A stretch of DNA of 64,000 nt from Legionella maioricensis (GTDB lineage: Bacteria > Pseudomonadota > Gammaproteobacteria > Legionellales > Legionellaceae), in NCBI RefSeq assembly GCF_023618015.1, contig NZ_JAJKBJ010000003.1, positions 179,583-243,582 on the forward strand, given 5' to 3'. The stretch's first letter is position 1; the number at the start of each line of letters is the position of its first letter. This document shows positions 27,909 through 40,382 of this stretch, piece after piece. Made by a program: the position numbers and the translations under genes. The notes below the pieces were generated by a model. The model was not told the origin of the DNA and ran no database searches. It was given only the letters and a program-made list of their open reading frames with translations.

Positions 27909-27923
27909 TAAAACGAGGTAGGC

Positions 27924-29333
27924 CTAGGCCACATTGTTTGAGAGTTGTTTTACCAAGTCATAAAGAAACGCTTGAGATTCATAGAATGATTCGATGCTTA
28001 TCCGTTCATCACGGCCATGGGCTCGAAAGTCATTTCTATCCAAAAATAATCCCATTACTCCATAGGTAGGAATTCCAATTGCTCGCAGATAACGTCCATC
28101 TGTTGCGCCAGTCACCATAATTGGAATGGTAGGGACTGAAGGCCAATAGGTTTGAGTTAACTGAGCCATTGTTTTTAATATTTCCGGGCTAAGGGGAGAG
28201 CTTGGACCTCTGGATAGTTTGCCAATTCGTTTTAGGGCAACTTGGGGATCGTTGATAGCTTGCTTCAGAGATTGCTCCACCATTTCAGGTGAATCCTCAG
28301 GAAGAACACGGCAATTTATCGTAACAGCGGCCAGTTGCGGTAATGCATTCATAGCATGCCCCCCTTCAAGAAGGGTAGGAGTACACGTGGTTCGCAAAAG
28401 AGCATTCCATTGAGGCGAGTGAGCTGCTAAACGGTTCATGGCTGGCTGCGAGCCCTTGCTTGCTTCAATCATTTCTGTTTTTAGTGGGCCTGTCTCAATA
28501 GCCGCCATCTGTTTAAAATAGGCAGTGGTGACCTCATTGGTTTTTAAAGGAAAATTAAATTTTGCCAGGCGCTCTAAAGCCTCAGCAAGACGATAAATGG
28601 CATTATCGTTAGTAGGCAGTGAACTATGACCACCTTTATTGCGCACTTCAAGAGTGTAATTGATTATGTATTTTTCACTTACTTGAATATTTTGCGATAT
28701 TTTTTTTCCATTAGTTAAGTCACCCCATCCGCCTTCATTAAGGGCAAAGTCAGCCTCAATTAAATTTCTTTGATTCTTAATCAGCCATCTAACTCCATTG
28801 TATGGGCTACTTCCTTCCTCATCCGCCGTCAAGGCAACAATGATATCGCGTTTGGGTTTAAATCCTTCGTGCTTGTATTGGATTAAGTTTGCTATCCAAA
28901 TAGCCGCTTGCGCTTTGTCATCCAAAGAGCCTCGTCCATAAAAATACCCTTCTTTTTCAGTAAGTTGGAAAGGATTCATGCTCCAGTCGGAGGGTTTGGC
29001 TTCAACAACGTCTGTATGGGCGAGTAGTAATAAAGGTTTTTGTTCCCCGGTTCCTCGATAACGAACGACCAGGTTGGCTTTTTGGGGACTGGCACCGCCT
29101 ACAAAGATGTCTTTATCAGAGAAACCCGCTTCTTTTAAGCGTTTCACGGCAATTTCGACTAATGGGGTTGTTGAGCCGGTAGTGAATCCGGATTGCACTT
29201 CGATAAATTGTTTATAAATGGCGCGTGCACGTTGCTGTTCGTCCACCGGTCGAGTGGTATTCGCTTCTGTTGCACCCGTAAGCAGGGCCAGAACGATGGA
29301 ACATGAAATTTGAGTTATTTTTTTCGAAATCAT
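27924..29333 (-). CDS. Exported M20 family metallopeptidase
   Basis: A 469-residue zinc peptidase with a signal peptide (QISCSIVLALLTGATEA). M20 metal-site motifs are present: LLLAHTDVVEA, YGRGSLDDKAQAA, and ADEEGSS with the catalytic Glu, then NEGGWG and a distal His in FRAHGRDERI. A dimerisation domain (NKGGHSSLPTNDNAIYRLAEAL, read in two parts) lies in the middle. It probably cleaves short peptides or N-acyl amino acids in the periplasm. Confidence 0.9.
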   Translation of the reverse strand: MISKKITQISCSIVLALLTGATEANTTRPVDEQQRARAIYKQFIEVQSGFTTGSTTPLVEIAVKRLKEAGFSDKDIFVGGASPQKANLVVRYRGTGEQKPLLLLAHTDVVEAKPSDWSMNPFQLTEKEGYFYGRGSLDDKAQAAIWIANLIQYKHEGFKPKRDIIVALTADEEGSSPYNGVRWLIKNQRNLIEADFALNEGGWGDLTNGKKISQNIQVSEKYIINYTLEVRNKGGHSSLPTNDNAIYRLAEALERLAKFNFPLKTNEVTTAYFKQMAAIETGPLKTEMIEASKGSQPAMNRLAAHSPQWNALLRTTCTPTLLEGGHAMNALPQLAAVTINCRVLPEDSPEMVEQSLKQAINDPQVALKRIGKLSRGPSSPLSPEILKTMAQLTQTYWPSVPTIPIMVTGATDGRYLRAIGIPTYGVMGLFLDRNDFRAHGRDERISIESFYESQAFLYDLVKQLSNNVA

Positions 29334-29496
29334 AGACCAAATCCATTCAAAGAGTTAATAGTTTTTTGGAGAAAATAGACTATAAAGTAATCCGAGTAAA
29401 AAGCAATGAAAGCAAATACCGTTTATTAAAATTGCAACCTAATGCACTCTTAAATTAACGTCTATACTTTTCATAAATCAATTATAAAATAATAAT

Positions 29497-29646
29497 ATGG
29501 ATTGGAATTTCTCATTAATAATATCTCTTCTTGCCTTCTTATTTTCACTATTCTCGTTTGGATATAATTTCTTTCATAGGAATAAACTCATTGCAAAATT
29601 ATTTAGATTGTCCTGTGGAAAAGATTCTATAAAACAAATGAGATAG
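29497..29646 (+). CDS. Possible small single-span membrane protein
   Basis: A 49-codon open frame in an otherwise empty gap. It encodes a hydrophobic N-terminal segment (FSLIISLLAFLFSLFSFGY) followed by a basic tail (HRNK, AKLFR, GKDSIKQMR). That is a plausible one-span topology, but there is no clear Shine-Dalgarno site before the ATG. AT-rich DNA produces such frames by chance. Apart from it, the 29334-29727 gap holds nothing I can support. Confidence 0.3.
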   Translation: MDWNFSLIISLLAFLFSLFSFGYNFFHRNKLIAKLFRLSCGKDSIKQMR

Positions 29647-29727
29647 TAAAATAGATATAGGTAATTATGAAACTCACATTACGCTTTGCTAATGTGGGCT
29701 GCGCTAGCTATAAAATAATTTTCAATA

Positions 29728-29804
29728 TGGTCGGAGTGACAAGAATCGAACTTGCGACCCCTGCCTCCCGAAGGCAGTGCTCTACCAGGCTGAGCTACAC
29801 TCCG
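29728..29804 (-). tRNA. tRNA-Pro (anticodon CGG)
   Basis: Reading the minus strand, CGGAGTG and CACTCCG form the acceptor stem, discriminator A is followed by an encoded CCA, GTTCGATTC is the T loop, and the anticodon stem CTGCC/GGCAG encloses TTCGGGA, giving anticodon CGG. It lies between the M20 peptidase and ispB. Confidence 0.96.
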
Positions 29805-29900
29805 TTGTATGATGTTTTTCTCTTACGCTATATCTTTTTCTAAAGACTTGGGCGGTAAAATTGAAAGGTTATTCAATTTTACCTTTCTAAAAGGGCTATA

Positions 29901-30869
29901 TTAATAACTTCTTTCCAAAGCAAATTTAGCCAGCTCAACGAGTGCATCTTTATATTCTGACTCAGGAAGTATGGCTAAAGAAGTCAATGCAGAATCAATT
30001 TCTTGAGCGGCTGTTCTTTTTGTAAATTCAATGGCTTTTGTTTCTTCAAGCGCTACAAGAATTTCCGGTAAAAAAATCAAACTGCCCAATTGTAAACTTT
30101 CCTTGATTTGCATTTGTTGTTTTTCAGTACCATTTTGCAAGGCATGGATAAGAGGAAGAGTCGCTTTCCCATCGGCTAAATCGTCACCTATATTTTTACC
30201 TATAGTTTTAGAATCAGAACAATAATCCAAGGCATCATCAATAAGCTGAAAAGCATTGCCTAAATGTAAACCATAAGCATACAGGCTGTGCTGTATTTCC
30301 AGCGACGAATTGCTCAGAATCGGTCCTATGCAGGCTGCCGCAGCAAATAAAAGGGCTGTTTTAGCGCGAATGACATCAAAATAATCATCAAAATTCAGCG
30401 CAGGATTATGGCGATTGGCCAATTGTTTCACTTCGCCGCAACTGATTTGGTGAGAGGTTTTGGCCAGCAGGTTAAGAATCTCGGTAATGCCCACTTCTAC
30501 CATTAATTGCACGGATTGGGTAAAGAGATAATCACCGACCAGAACACTGGCTTTTGAACCCCAAATACTGTTAGCGGTTTGCCGGCCTCGTCTTAAGGTT
30601 GATTCGTCTACTACATCATCATGCAATAAGGTGGCGGTATGAAAAAATTCAACCATGGCCGCCAGGGAAATATGATCCCTTCCTTTATAACCACAAGCAT
30701 TACTTGCCAGTAGAACAAGCAAAGGGCGTAATCGCTTGCCTCCACTTTCAACTATATGTTGGGATAAATCATGGATTAACCCTACTTCAGATTGGATTTT
30801 ATCAATAATTAAATTATTAACCGCGTCGAAATCTTCACTTACCAGCGCGCGTATACGGTCAATAGTCAT
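29901..30869 (-). CDS. ispB: Octaprenyl diphosphate synthase (trans-polyprenyltransferase)
   Basis: A 322-residue synthase of the ubiquinone side chain. The first Asp-rich motif LLHDDVVDESTLRRG, the GEVKQL segment and the second motif QLIDDALDY are intact. I chose the ATG giving MTIDRIRALVSEDF because GAGGA lies just before it; the frame continues upstream another 33 codons without support. In many gammaproteobacteria ispB is divergent from rplU-rpmA; here ychF, pth and rplY lie between them. Confidence 0.93.
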   Translation of the reverse strand: MTIDRIRALVSEDFDAVNNLIIDKIQSEVGLIHDLSQHIVESGGKRLRPLLVLLASNACGYKGRDHISLAAMVEFFHTATLLHDDVVDESTLRRGRQTANSIWGSKASVLVGDYLFTQSVQLMVEVGITEILNLLAKTSHQISCGEVKQLANRHNPALNFDDYFDVIRAKTALLFAAAACIGPILSNSSLEIQHSLYAYGLHLGNAFQLIDDALDYCSDSKTIGKNIGDDLADGKATLPLIHALQNGTEKQQMQIKESLQLGSLIFLPEILVALEETKAIEFTKRTAAQEIDSALTSLAILPESEYKDALVELAKFALERSY

Positions 30870-31105
30870 TAGAAGTCCTCTACTATTTAATCTTTGCATG
30901 CTAAGGTGGAGCATGCTAATTGTCAAGGGGAAGGGGGAACTTGTTGGGTGGAAAGGAGTATTATCCACTTAATTTTGTTTGTTACTCTGGTATTTAATTT
31001 TGGTTTTTTTATACAGCGTTTCTGTCCTGACTTGAGAATGATGATTAATCAAGCAGGACAAAAATTTTATCAGCAGTGGGTACTATAAACCTGCGTATGG
31101 TTTCT

Positions 31106-32197
31106 TTACACGTTGAAACGAAAGTGCATTACATCGCCATCGCATACGATGTAGTCTTTGCCTTCAAGACGTAATTTCCCCGCTTCTTTAGCCCCTTGTT
31201 CGCCGCGACAACTAATAAATGCTTCATAAGCTATAACTTCAGCGCGAATAAAACCTTTCTCAAAGTCAGTATGAATAACTCCTGCCGCTTGAGGTGCTGT
31301 CGCACCCTTATGAATAGTCCAGGCTCTAACCTCTTTTACACCGGCGGTAAAATAGGTTTGTAAACCTAAAAGCTCATAACCTGCTCTAATAACTTTATGT
31401 AACCCGGGTTCGCTTAAGCCCAGATCGGTCATAAATTCTTGGCGATCTGCATCCTCCAACTCAACCAGTTCAGCTTCAGTCGCAGCACATAAGGCGACGA
31501 TGCTGGCGTTTTCCTGCGCTGCAAGGGCCTGTACTTTCTCCAGAAGAGGGTTGTTTTCATAGCCATCATCATCCACATTAGCGATATAAAGTACTGGTTT
31601 TGCCGTAAGTAAAAAGAGGCGACGGGAGACCTGCTCTTCTTCAGGAGATAGTCCCAATGTGCGAACGGGATGACCTGCGTCAAGATGGGCTTTAATTTTT
31701 TCCAGCGTTTTCATTTCAAAAATGGCTTCTTTATTGCCACTTCTACTGTTCTTTCCAGCTTTTAGCATGGCTTTATCTAAGGTATCCATATCGGCTAAAG
31801 CCAGTTCGGTATTAATCACTTCGATATCGCTAATGGGATCTACTTTTCCTTCCACATGAATGACATCAGTGTTTTCAAAACAGCGGACTACATGAGCAAT
31901 GGCATCTGTTTCCCGGATATTAGCCAGAAATTGATTGCCCAAACCTTCGCCACTGGATGCCCCTTTCACTAAACCGGCAATATCAACAAACTGCATGGTG
32001 GCTGGGAACACTTGCTGTGGCTTTACTATTTCGCTTAAGGCATCAAGCCGTGGATCGGGAACAGTTACTATGCCTACATTGGGCTCAATGGTACAAAAGG
32101 GATAATTCGCTGCTTCTATACCGGCTTTAGTCAGTGCATTGAATAATGTTGACTTACCTACATTGGGCAAGCCCACGATTCCGCATTTAAATCCCAT
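31106..32197 (-). CDS. ychF: Redox-regulated ATPase YchF/OLA1
   Basis: A 363-residue Obg-related P-loop protein with [31 protein letters not shown] (leucine in place of the usual catalytic Gln of Ras-type GTPases) and NVDDDG where NKxD is expected, which explains ATP preference. The C-terminal TGS domain ends in [11 protein letters not shown]. It binds ribosomes and is linked to stress responses. The order rplY-pth-ychF on one strand is common in gammaproteobacteria. Confidence 0.97.
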   Translation of the reverse strand: MGFKCGIVGLPNVGKSTLFNALTKAGIEAANYPFCTIEPNVGIVTVPDPRLDALSEIVKPQQVFPATMQFVDIAGLVKGASSGEGLGNQFLANIRETDAIAHVVRCFENTDVIHVEGKVDPISDIEVINTELALADMDTLDKAMLKAGKNSRSGNKEAIFEMKTLEKIKAHLDAGHPVRTLGLSPEEEQVSRRLFLLTAKPVLYIANVDDDGYENNPLLEKVQALAAQENASIVALCAATEAELVELEDADRQEFMTDLGLSEPGLHKVIRAGYELLGLQTYFTAGVKEVRAWTIHKGATAPQAAGVIHTDFEKGFIRAEVIAYEAFISCRGEQGAKEAGKLRLEGKDYIVCDGDVMHFRFNV

Positions 32198-32212
32198 GAG
32201 TAAATACCTCTG

Positions 32213-32782
32213 TTAAGTGTTTAATTGATTCATTGCCCGGGCTATATCGCCAGACAACAGGTAAGGCATTATTGCTATGCCTCTATCTATAGAGTCATAA
32301 ATCTGCTGCCTGTCATGTACTGAGGGCTTCGTCAGAACATACTGATGCACTAAGTCTTTATGGCCAGGATGGCCTATACCAATACGTAAGCGGTGGAATT
32401 CAGGGCTTCCCATGTGAGCTGTAATATCGCGTAGGCCATTATGCCCTCCATGACCGCCACCTGTTTTTAGTTTAATGCGCCCAACAGGTAAATCCAGCTC
32501 ATCATGAACGACTAATAACTCTTCCGGTTGAATCCGATAGAACTGGCTAATTGCTCTGGTAGGTTGACCACTATGATTCATGAAGGTTAAAGGTAAAGCC
32601 AATTTACAGGGATGCTGATTAAGTTCCAGGTCAGCCAGATCCGCTTGCATTTTTTTATCGACTTTAAAATGGGCACTATGGCGTTGTGCCAATGCAATGA
32701 CCAGCCATCCACCGGCATTATGCCTGGTTTGTTCGTAGGCTGAACCTGGATTGCGTAAACCGATGATTAGTTTAATGGCCAT
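32213..32782 (-). CDS. pth: Peptidyl-tRNA hydrolase
   Basis: A 189-residue monomeric enzyme that frees tRNAs from stalled peptidyl-tRNA. The start LIIGLRNPGSAYEQTRHNAGG carries the catalytic His, followed by PLTFMNHSG, VVHDELDLPVG and GGGHGGHNGLRDI. It is 15 bases upstream of ychF in the same direction. Confidence 0.97.
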   Translation of the reverse strand: MAIKLIIGLRNPGSAYEQTRHNAGGWLVIALAQRHSAHFKVDKKMQADLADLELNQHPCKLALPLTFMNHSGQPTRAISQFYRIQPEELLVVHDELDLPVGRIKLKTGGGHGGHNGLRDITAHMGSPEFHRLRIGIGHPGHKDLVHQYVLTKPSVHDRQQIYDSIDRGIAIMPYLLSGDIARAMNQLNT

Positions 32783-32888
32783 GGACTGTGAATTCTTTGT
32801 TATATTTAGATTAAGTTGTTTGTGATAGAGCGTACAGGATCTATCTGAGTATTATCGTCGGTACTTATCTATTCACCGAAGGTACAAT

Positions 32889-32908
32889 CCCGGCTGCGTG
32901 CAGCCGGG
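32889..32908 (-). terminator. GC-rich hairpin downstream of rplY
   Basis: CCCGGCTGC and GCAGCCGGG form a 9-bp inverted repeat 29 bases after the rplY stop. There is no T-tract on the minus strand. It may mark the 3' end of rplY mRNA or allow partial read-through into pth. Confidence 0.45.
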
Positions 32909-32936
32909 TTATAGTCTAGAAATTTAAAGCGAGGAA

Positions 32937-33596
32937 TTATTCCGCACTTTCTTCTTCATCAGTAGTTGGGACAGCTGACGCTGCAACAACTGCTGTTTCT
33001 TCTTCCTCTACTGCTCCGACTTTAGGTGCATGAATACTAACTACAGGAGCATCATGACTGCCGTCTGTTACATCAATGGTCAGGCGAACACCTTTAGGTA
33101 ATTTCAGATTAGATAAATGAACTACATCATTCATACCTACTTTAGTCATATCTACTTCAATAAATTCAGGTAAATCTTTAGCTTGGCAACGAATTTCGAC
33201 TTGAGTCATTGTATGGTTAATCAGACCACCTGCTTTCACGCCAACAGATTGTTGCTCATTGGTGAAATGAAGAGGTACCAGTTTAACCAAAATATCTTTT
33301 GCTGAAACGCGTTGTAAATCCATATGCATTACGATTGGCTTGTAAGGGTGACGTTGTAATGCTTTTAAAATAACATGCTCTGCTTTTCCATCGACAGTAA
33401 TATCGAAAACACTGGAGTAAATACTTTCAGTTTCCAATGCTTTAATTACTTTATTATGTAGAAAATGGATAGACTTAGGTTTTTTATCTCCGCCGTAAAT
33501 AACTGCAGGTACTTTATTTTCAAGACGACGTAGGCGGCGGCTCGCACCTTTCCCCATATCCGTTCTTGATTCGGCTTCTAAAAGAATAGTTGACAT
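32937..33596 (-). CDS. rplY: 50S ribosomal protein L25, long (TL5/Ctc) form
   Basis: Binds 5S rRNA. The L25 domain covers about the first 95 residues (LLEAESRTDMGKGASRRLRR, VPAVIYGGDKKP), followed by the C-terminal TL5-type beta domain. The tail is Glu/Ala-rich and acidic (EEEETAVVAA...EEESAE). 219 residues from the ATG that has GGAG eight bases upstream; the frame's earlier GTG-type start adds only five residues. Confidence 0.96.
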   Translation of the reverse strand: MSTILLEAESRTDMGKGASRRLRRLENKVPAVIYGGDKKPKSIHFLHNKVIKALETESIYSSVFDITVDGKAEHVILKALQRHPYKPIVMHMDLQRVSAKDILVKLVPLHFTNEQQSVGVKAGGLINHTMTQVEIRCQAKDLPEFIEVDMTKVGMNDVVHLSNLKLPKGVRLTIDVTDGSHDAPVVSIHAPKVGAVEEEETAVVAASAVPTTDEEESAE

Positions 33597-33689
33597 GATG
33601 ATAAACTCCAAAAATTTAAGGATCCCTTATTTAATCCGCGACCAGATTAAACACCCGAAAGGCATTAAAAAATCGGGAAAGGGTGGCGA

Positions 33690-33718
33690 AGTATACAATA
33701 TTTTAAAATGAACTTGAA
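33690..33718 (-). promoter_or_regulatory. Sigma-70-type promoter of rplY
   Basis: On the minus strand TTCAAG (33718-33713), a 17-base spacer and TATACT (33695-33690) make a fair sigma-70 promoter. The bases after the -10, TCGCCACCC, are GC-rich, as in stringently controlled ribosomal promoters. About 85 bases of leader follow before the start codon and contain a short TTAATC/GATTAA stem. Confidence 0.5.
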
Positions 33719-33794
33719 GTCATAGCCATAATTTCATAGAATATGGCACTTTGTTGCAATTGTAATAGCCAATCAGGCGAGTTGGAGAAGAGTT

Positions 33795-34106
33795 ATGTAT
33801 GCGGTAATTAAAACTGGCGGTAAGCAATATACCGTAAAAGAAGGTGATGTGCTCAAGATTGAATTGCTGCCTGAAGATGTTGGCAACGTAATCGAATTTG
33901 CAGAGGTGTTGATGTTGGCCGATGGTGATAAAATCGTTTGCGGCACGCCCTTTGTAGCTAAAGCACTAGTTAAAGCTGAAGTACTGGATCACGGACGTCA
34001 CAAGAAAGTAAAAATTATTAAGTTCCGTCGTCGTAAGCACCACATGAAACAAATGGGGCATAGACAATATTATTCGCAAGTTAAAATTACTGCGATTAGC
34101 AAGTAA
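33795..34106 (+). CDS. rplU: 50S ribosomal protein L21
   Basis: 103 residues, starting MYAVIKTGGKQYTVKEGD, with the L21 signature KVKIIKFRRRKHHMKQMGHRQ in the C-terminal half, split by one turn. GGCGAG and GGAGAAGAG lie upstream of the ATG. It is 12 bases from rpmA and forms the usual rplU-rpmA-obg order. Confidence 0.98.
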   Translation: MYAVIKTGGKQYTVKEGDVLKIELLPEDVGNVIEFAEVLMLADGDKIVCGTPFVAKALVKAEVLDHGRHKKVKIIKFRRRKHHMKQMGHRQYYSQVKITAISK

Positions 34107-34118
34107 GAGGGGATAGCA

Positions 34119-34397
34119 ATGGCTCATAAGAAGGCAGGTGGTAGTACTCGTAACGGCCGCGATTCGAATCCAAAGTTTCTTGGTGTAAAACGTTTTGGTG
34201 GTCAGTTTGTGAATGCGGGTGAAATTATTGTAAGACAACGTGGCACACGTTTCCATCCAGGAGCTGGTGTTGGTTGTGGTCGCGATCATACTTTATATGC
34301 CTTGGTTGAAGGTTTGGTACAGTTCACTGTCAAAGGTGAAAAGAATCGCAAATATGTAACAATAGTTGCAGAACAAACAGAAGAAGCTGCAAGTTAA
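34119..34397 (+). CDS. rpmA: 50S ribosomal protein L27
   Basis: 92 residues with the typical start [19 protein letters not shown] and the glycine-rich [20 protein letters not shown], slightly over one motif length. Its N-terminal tail reaches the peptidyl-transferase centre. Confidence 0.98.
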   Translation: MAHKKAGGSTRNGRDSNPKFLGVKRFGGQFVNAGEIIVRQRGTRFHPGAGVGCGRDHTLYALVEGLVQFTVKGEKNRKYVTIVAEQTEEAAS

Positions 34398-34417
34398 TTT
34401 GATTGTTATTGAGTATT

Positions 34418-36538
<2,121 letters not shown>

Positions 36539-36714
36539 TTTAGATTGTTCCAATAATTAGATTCATGAAGTAAATTCTATAGCAGAATTTGAAAAATCAG
36601 TAATAATTAATAGAGGGAATGTTGACTTTTAGTGCGTCGTTGGGTAATTACTTGAAATGAATTATATTATTCGATATGCCTATTTTTGATTTATTTGGGA
36701 GTGAGGGAAGTTTT

Positions 36715-37533
36715 ATGCAATTTTCTAGTAGTTATGTGGCACATGTACCCGACACTCAAGGATTAATTAATTATTCAGCGGAAGAAAACAAAGTCTGGAC
36801 TATTTTATTCGAAAGACAGATGAAATTATTACCCAATAGAGCCTGTGATGAATTTATATCCGGATTGCAGACTTTGGGTATTACAGCAGACGCTATTCCC
36901 CAATTACCTGAGTTGAGCCAACGATTAAGCGAACAAACAGGTTGGCGTGTTGCTCCAGTTGAGGCCTTGATTTCTGCTCGTGAATTTTTTGAATTATTGG
37001 CTGAAAAACGTTTTCCGGCGGCTACTTTTATTCGTCGCGAAGAAGAGTTGAATTACGTGAAGGAACCCGATATTTTTCATGAGATATTTGGCCATTGTCC
37101 GATGTTAACGGACAAGGTCTACGCCGATTTTGTTCATGATTATGCGTGTAAAGTATTAACCTTTCCTGAGTCCGACTGGGCATTGTTGCAAAGAATGTTC
37201 TGGTTTACTGTAGAGTTTGGTTTAATTAATACAGCCAAAGGACTAAGAGCTTATGGTGGAGGAATACTATCTTCTATTAGTGAAACGGTCTACTCTGTAG
37301 AAAGCGATATTCCATTACGTGTATTATTTGATCCTATTGTCGCGTTCCGTATGCCTTATCGCATCGATATGTTGCAACCTGTATATTTTGTTATAGATGA
37401 CTATCAGACGTTATATAATTTTGTGCTCTCTAACATTGGAGAGTTATTAATGAGAGCCCGTGAGCTTGGCGAGTTTCCTCCACTTTTCGCGGTCGATCCT
37501 GATAACCCCAATATCCATATTAGAGCGTGTTAA
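36715..37533 (+). CDS. phhA: Phenylalanine-4-hydroxylase
   Basis: A 272-residue iron- and pterin-dependent enzyme converting phenylalanine to tyrosine. Fe ligands His122 and His127 lie in FHEIFGHCP and Glu167 in FTVEFGL. GAGGGAAG lies right before this ATG; an ATG 39 bases upstream has no ribosome site. In Legionella the enzyme feeds tyrosine catabolism and the homogentisate-derived brown pigment. The gene is monocistronic by spacing. Confidence 0.95.
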   Translation: MQFSSSYVAHVPDTQGLINYSAEENKVWTILFERQMKLLPNRACDEFISGLQTLGITADAIPQLPELSQRLSEQTGWRVAPVEALISAREFFELLAEKRFPAATFIRREEELNYVKEPDIFHEIFGHCPMLTDKVYADFVHDYACKVLTFPESDWALLQRMFWFTVEFGLINTAKGLRAYGGGILSSISETVYSVESDIPLRVLFDPIVAFRMPYRIDMLQPVYFVIDDYQTLYNFVLSNIGELLMRARELGEFPPLFAVDPDNPNIHIRAC

Positions 37534-37687
37534 TGAAAAGATTGCATGAAACACGCCAGTAGTAGAGAATTTTACCTAGTGTGAGAGGTGCCATGAATAG
37601 AATATCTATGTATTGTAATGACAGACGACTCTTGTTAACATCGACCAACGCGGTTTGTTCATTGGCTGTTAGGTCAAGGAGCATCAT

Positions 37688-38347
37688 TTGATTAAAGTAT
37701 TAATTGTTGATGACCATGCATTGGTTAGAATGGGTATTCGACGATTGCTTGAAGATATGTCGGACGTAGATGTTGTTGCTGATGCTGAAAGTGGTGAGCA
37801 AGCCTTGGTATTAGTAAAAACACACGCTCCTGATGTAGTGCTTTTAGATATGAAAATGCCTGGCATTGATGGCTGGGAAGTCACTCGTCGCTTAAAAAAG
37901 TCAAATCCTCACATTAAAGTAATTGCGGTTACGGCCATGTGTTCTGATCCTATCCCAACTCGTGTTTTGCAATTAGGGGCTATGGGCTACCTGACAAAAG
38001 AATCAGGAGCTGAAGAAATGGCTGCTGCAATCCGAAAAGTAGCTAAAGGTGAAAAATATCTTAGTGCTGAAATTGCACAAAAAATGGCAATTAATAGTTT
38101 ACAAGAAGCTCAAGACTCGCCTTTTGATATGTTATCAGAGCGAGAAATGCAAGTCATGCTGATGATCACCAGCGGTATGAATGTTCAGGATATTGCCGAC
38201 AGGCTGTTTTTAAGCAGCAAAACTATTAATGGATACAGATACCGCATGTTTGAGAAGCTAGGTATTAAAAATGATGTAGAGCTTACTTATTTAGCCATGA
38301 AACATCGCATCATAGAGCACCCATCAGATTTAATGCAAGACGAGTAA
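37688..38347 (+). CDS. letA: Response regulator LetA (GacA/UvrY family)
   Basis: A 219-residue two-component regulator. The receiver has the acidic pair in IVDDH, phospho-acceptor Asp54 in VLLDMKMPGIDGWE, and the switch Thr and Lys (VTAM, LTKES). A LuxR-type helix-turn-helix lies at about 148-195 (LSEREMQVMLMITSGM, IADRLFLSSKTI). In Legionella LetA with LetS activates small RNAs that titrate CsrA and so switches cells to the transmissive phase. Start is a TTG with GGAG six bases upstream. uvrC follows after 12 bases, as with E. coli uvrY-uvrC. Confidence 0.95.
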   Translation: MIKVLIVDDHALVRMGIRRLLEDMSDVDVVADAESGEQALVLVKTHAPDVVLLDMKMPGIDGWEVTRRLKKSNPHIKVIAVTAMCSDPIPTRVLQLGAMGYLTKESGAEEMAAAIRKVAKGEKYLSAEIAQKMAINSLQEAQDSPFDMLSEREMQVMLMITSGMNVQDIADRLFLSSKTINGYRYRMFEKLGIKNDVELTYLAMKHRIIEHPSDLMQDE

Positions 38348-38359
38348 TTTTTTTATTCC

Positions 38360-40216
38360 ATGAATATTCAACACCCTTCGGCTGAATTAGCCTTATTTCT
38401 CACCAAACTTCCCAGTGAGCCGGGTATTTATCGCATGTTGGATGCGGAAGGCATCGTTCTTTACGTGGGCAAGGCTGCGAACTTAAAAAAAAGGGTAACC
38501 AGCTATTTTAATAAACAAAATACGGGGGCAAAAACCCGTTCTTTAGTCAATCAAATTGCGTCCATTGAAATCTCAGTTACCCGAAGTGAAACTGAGGCTT
38601 TGCTTTTAGAGAGTAATCTGATTAAAGCGTTAAGGCCTAAATACAATATTTTATTGCGGGATGATAAATCCTATCCCTATATTCATCTTTCCAATCATCC
38701 TGAATTTCCTCGCATTGAGCTTTATCGAAGTAAGAAAAAACCGCTTTCTGGCGATTTTTTTGGTCCCTATCCGAGTAGCATGGCAGTCAAAGAAACCATA
38801 GTGACTATTCAAAAGGTATTCAAAATTCGCAATTGCCGTGATAACTATTTTAATGCACGATCACGCCCTTGTTTGCAATATCAAATCAAACGTTGTACTG
38901 CCCCTTGTGTGAACTATATTACCCCTGAAGATTATCGGCAGTCAGTAAATGACGCGATGCGTTTTTTACAAGGTAAATGCCAGGTCATTCTTGATGAGCT
39001 GACTCAGCGCATGGAGACGGCAGTCAATCAATTAAATTTTGAAGAGGCTGCACTGCTGCGCGACCAGATTAAGAATTTGCGCCTGGTGCAAGAACAGCAA
39101 GCGGTCGTACAGCTGCGAGGTGATGCGGATGTGATCGCCATAGACGTACGCCCCGGCTTTGCTTGTATTCAATGCGTGACGATTAGAGAAGGGCAGGTAT
39201 TAGCCAGTCAAAGTTTTTTCCCTACGGTACCTAATAAAGGATTTGATGAAACACCAGACAATGACGCGTTATGGCAACACACCTTTGAAGCATTTATTGG
39301 TTTTTATTATTTAGATAATCCGGAAAGGATTCCCGCTTTAATTATTACGAATCAATCACTCCTGGATCACCATACCCTGGAAGAGGCTTTGTCGCAACAG
39401 CGTGGCAAATCATGTAAAATTCAAGTTAATCCACGCGGAATTAAATCCCGTTGGATGGATTTTGCCCTAAATAATTTACGTATTTCCGTAGCAGAGCATG
39501 TAAGTAGATACACAACCGTAAAAGCACGCTATCAGGCATTAGAACAATTGTTATCGCTTCCTAAAAGCATAGAGCGGATGGAATGTTTTGACATTAGCCA
39601 TACACAAGGAGAGGCCACAATCGCGTCTTGCGTTGTGTTTGATGCTCAAGGACCTAGTACTAGTGAATACAGGCGCTTTAACATTGAGGGTATTACTCCC
39701 GGAGACGATTATGCGGCTATGGAGCAGGCAATCACCCGGCGATTCAAACGTTTGGTAGAAGCACAATCTTTGCCTGATGTATTAATTATTGATGGAGGTA
39801 AAGGGCAGGTTGCGGTAGCACAACGAGTTCTTGCCTCTTTGAATGTTGCGGATGTAACTCTATTGGGGGTGGCCAAGGGACCGGGGCGTAAAGCAGGATG
39901 GGAAAAGCTGATCCTGGTTAATGAGGCCAGGGAGTTTACTTTACCTGAGGATTCAAAAGCGTTGCATCTGTTGCAACATATTCGCGATGAGGCACACCGA
40001 TTTGCTATTACTGCCCACCGCAAAAAGCGCCAGAAAGTACGTCTTGATTCTACTCTGGAAAGTATAGAGGGGGTCGGAGCAAAGCGCAGGCAGGCTTTAC
40101 TTCATCGTTTTGGCGGGTTGCGTGAACTTGCGAAAGCTTCAATGGAAGAGATTGCAAAAGTTCCAGGCATTAGCGAAAGTTTAGCGCAACGTATCCATCA
40201 ACATTTTCATGGATAA
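38360..40216 (+). CDS. uvrC: Excinuclease ABC subunit C
   Basis: A 618-residue nucleotide-excision nuclease. The N-terminal GIY-YIG domain ([19 protein letters not shown]) makes the 3' cut. A UVR helix pair follows at about 200-235 ([15 protein letters not shown]), then the RNase-H-like domain ([20 protein letters not shown]) for the 5' cut, and a tandem helix-hairpin-helix end ([20 protein letters not shown]). It is co-transcribed with letA by spacing. Confidence 0.97.
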   Translation: MNIQHPSAELALFLTKLPSEPGIYRMLDAEGIVLYVGKAANLKKRVTSYFNKQNTGAKTRSLVNQIASIEISVTRSETEALLLESNLIKALRPKYNILLRDDKSYPYIHLSNHPEFPRIELYRSKKKPLSGDFFGPYPSSMAVKETIVTIQKVFKIRNCRDNYFNARSRPCLQYQIKRCTAPCVNYITPEDYRQSVNDAMRFLQGKCQVILDELTQRMETAVNQLNFEEAALLRDQIKNLRLVQEQQAVVQLRGDADVIAIDVRPGFACIQCVTIREGQVLASQSFFPTVPNKGFDETPDNDALWQHTFEAFIGFYYLDNPERIPALIITNQSLLDHHTLEEALSQQRGKSCKIQVNPRGIKSRWMDFALNNLRISVAEHVSRYTTVKARYQALEQLLSLPKSIERMECFDISHTQGEATIASCVVFDAQGPSTSEYRRFNIEGITPGDDYAAMEQAITRRFKRLVEAQSLPDVLIIDGGKGQVAVAQRVLASLNVADVTLLGVAKGPGRKAGWEKLILVNEAREFTLPEDSKALHLLQHIRDEAHRFAITAHRKKRQKVRLDSTLESIEGVGAKRRQALLHRFGGLRELAKASMEEIAKVPGISESLAQRIHQHFHG

Positions 40217-40382
40217 TGATTCACTAGTTTTTTGTTTTATTTGCTGGATATTCTAGTACTGGGACGAGCTCCAAATTAGGAAAAAGGCAATGTTTTTCTT
40301 GTAATTATTAAGTCCTGTCAATTTATGATATAATAAAGGCCACTTTGCTGAATTTAATAGCGGTCATTGTGTTAGGGCGATT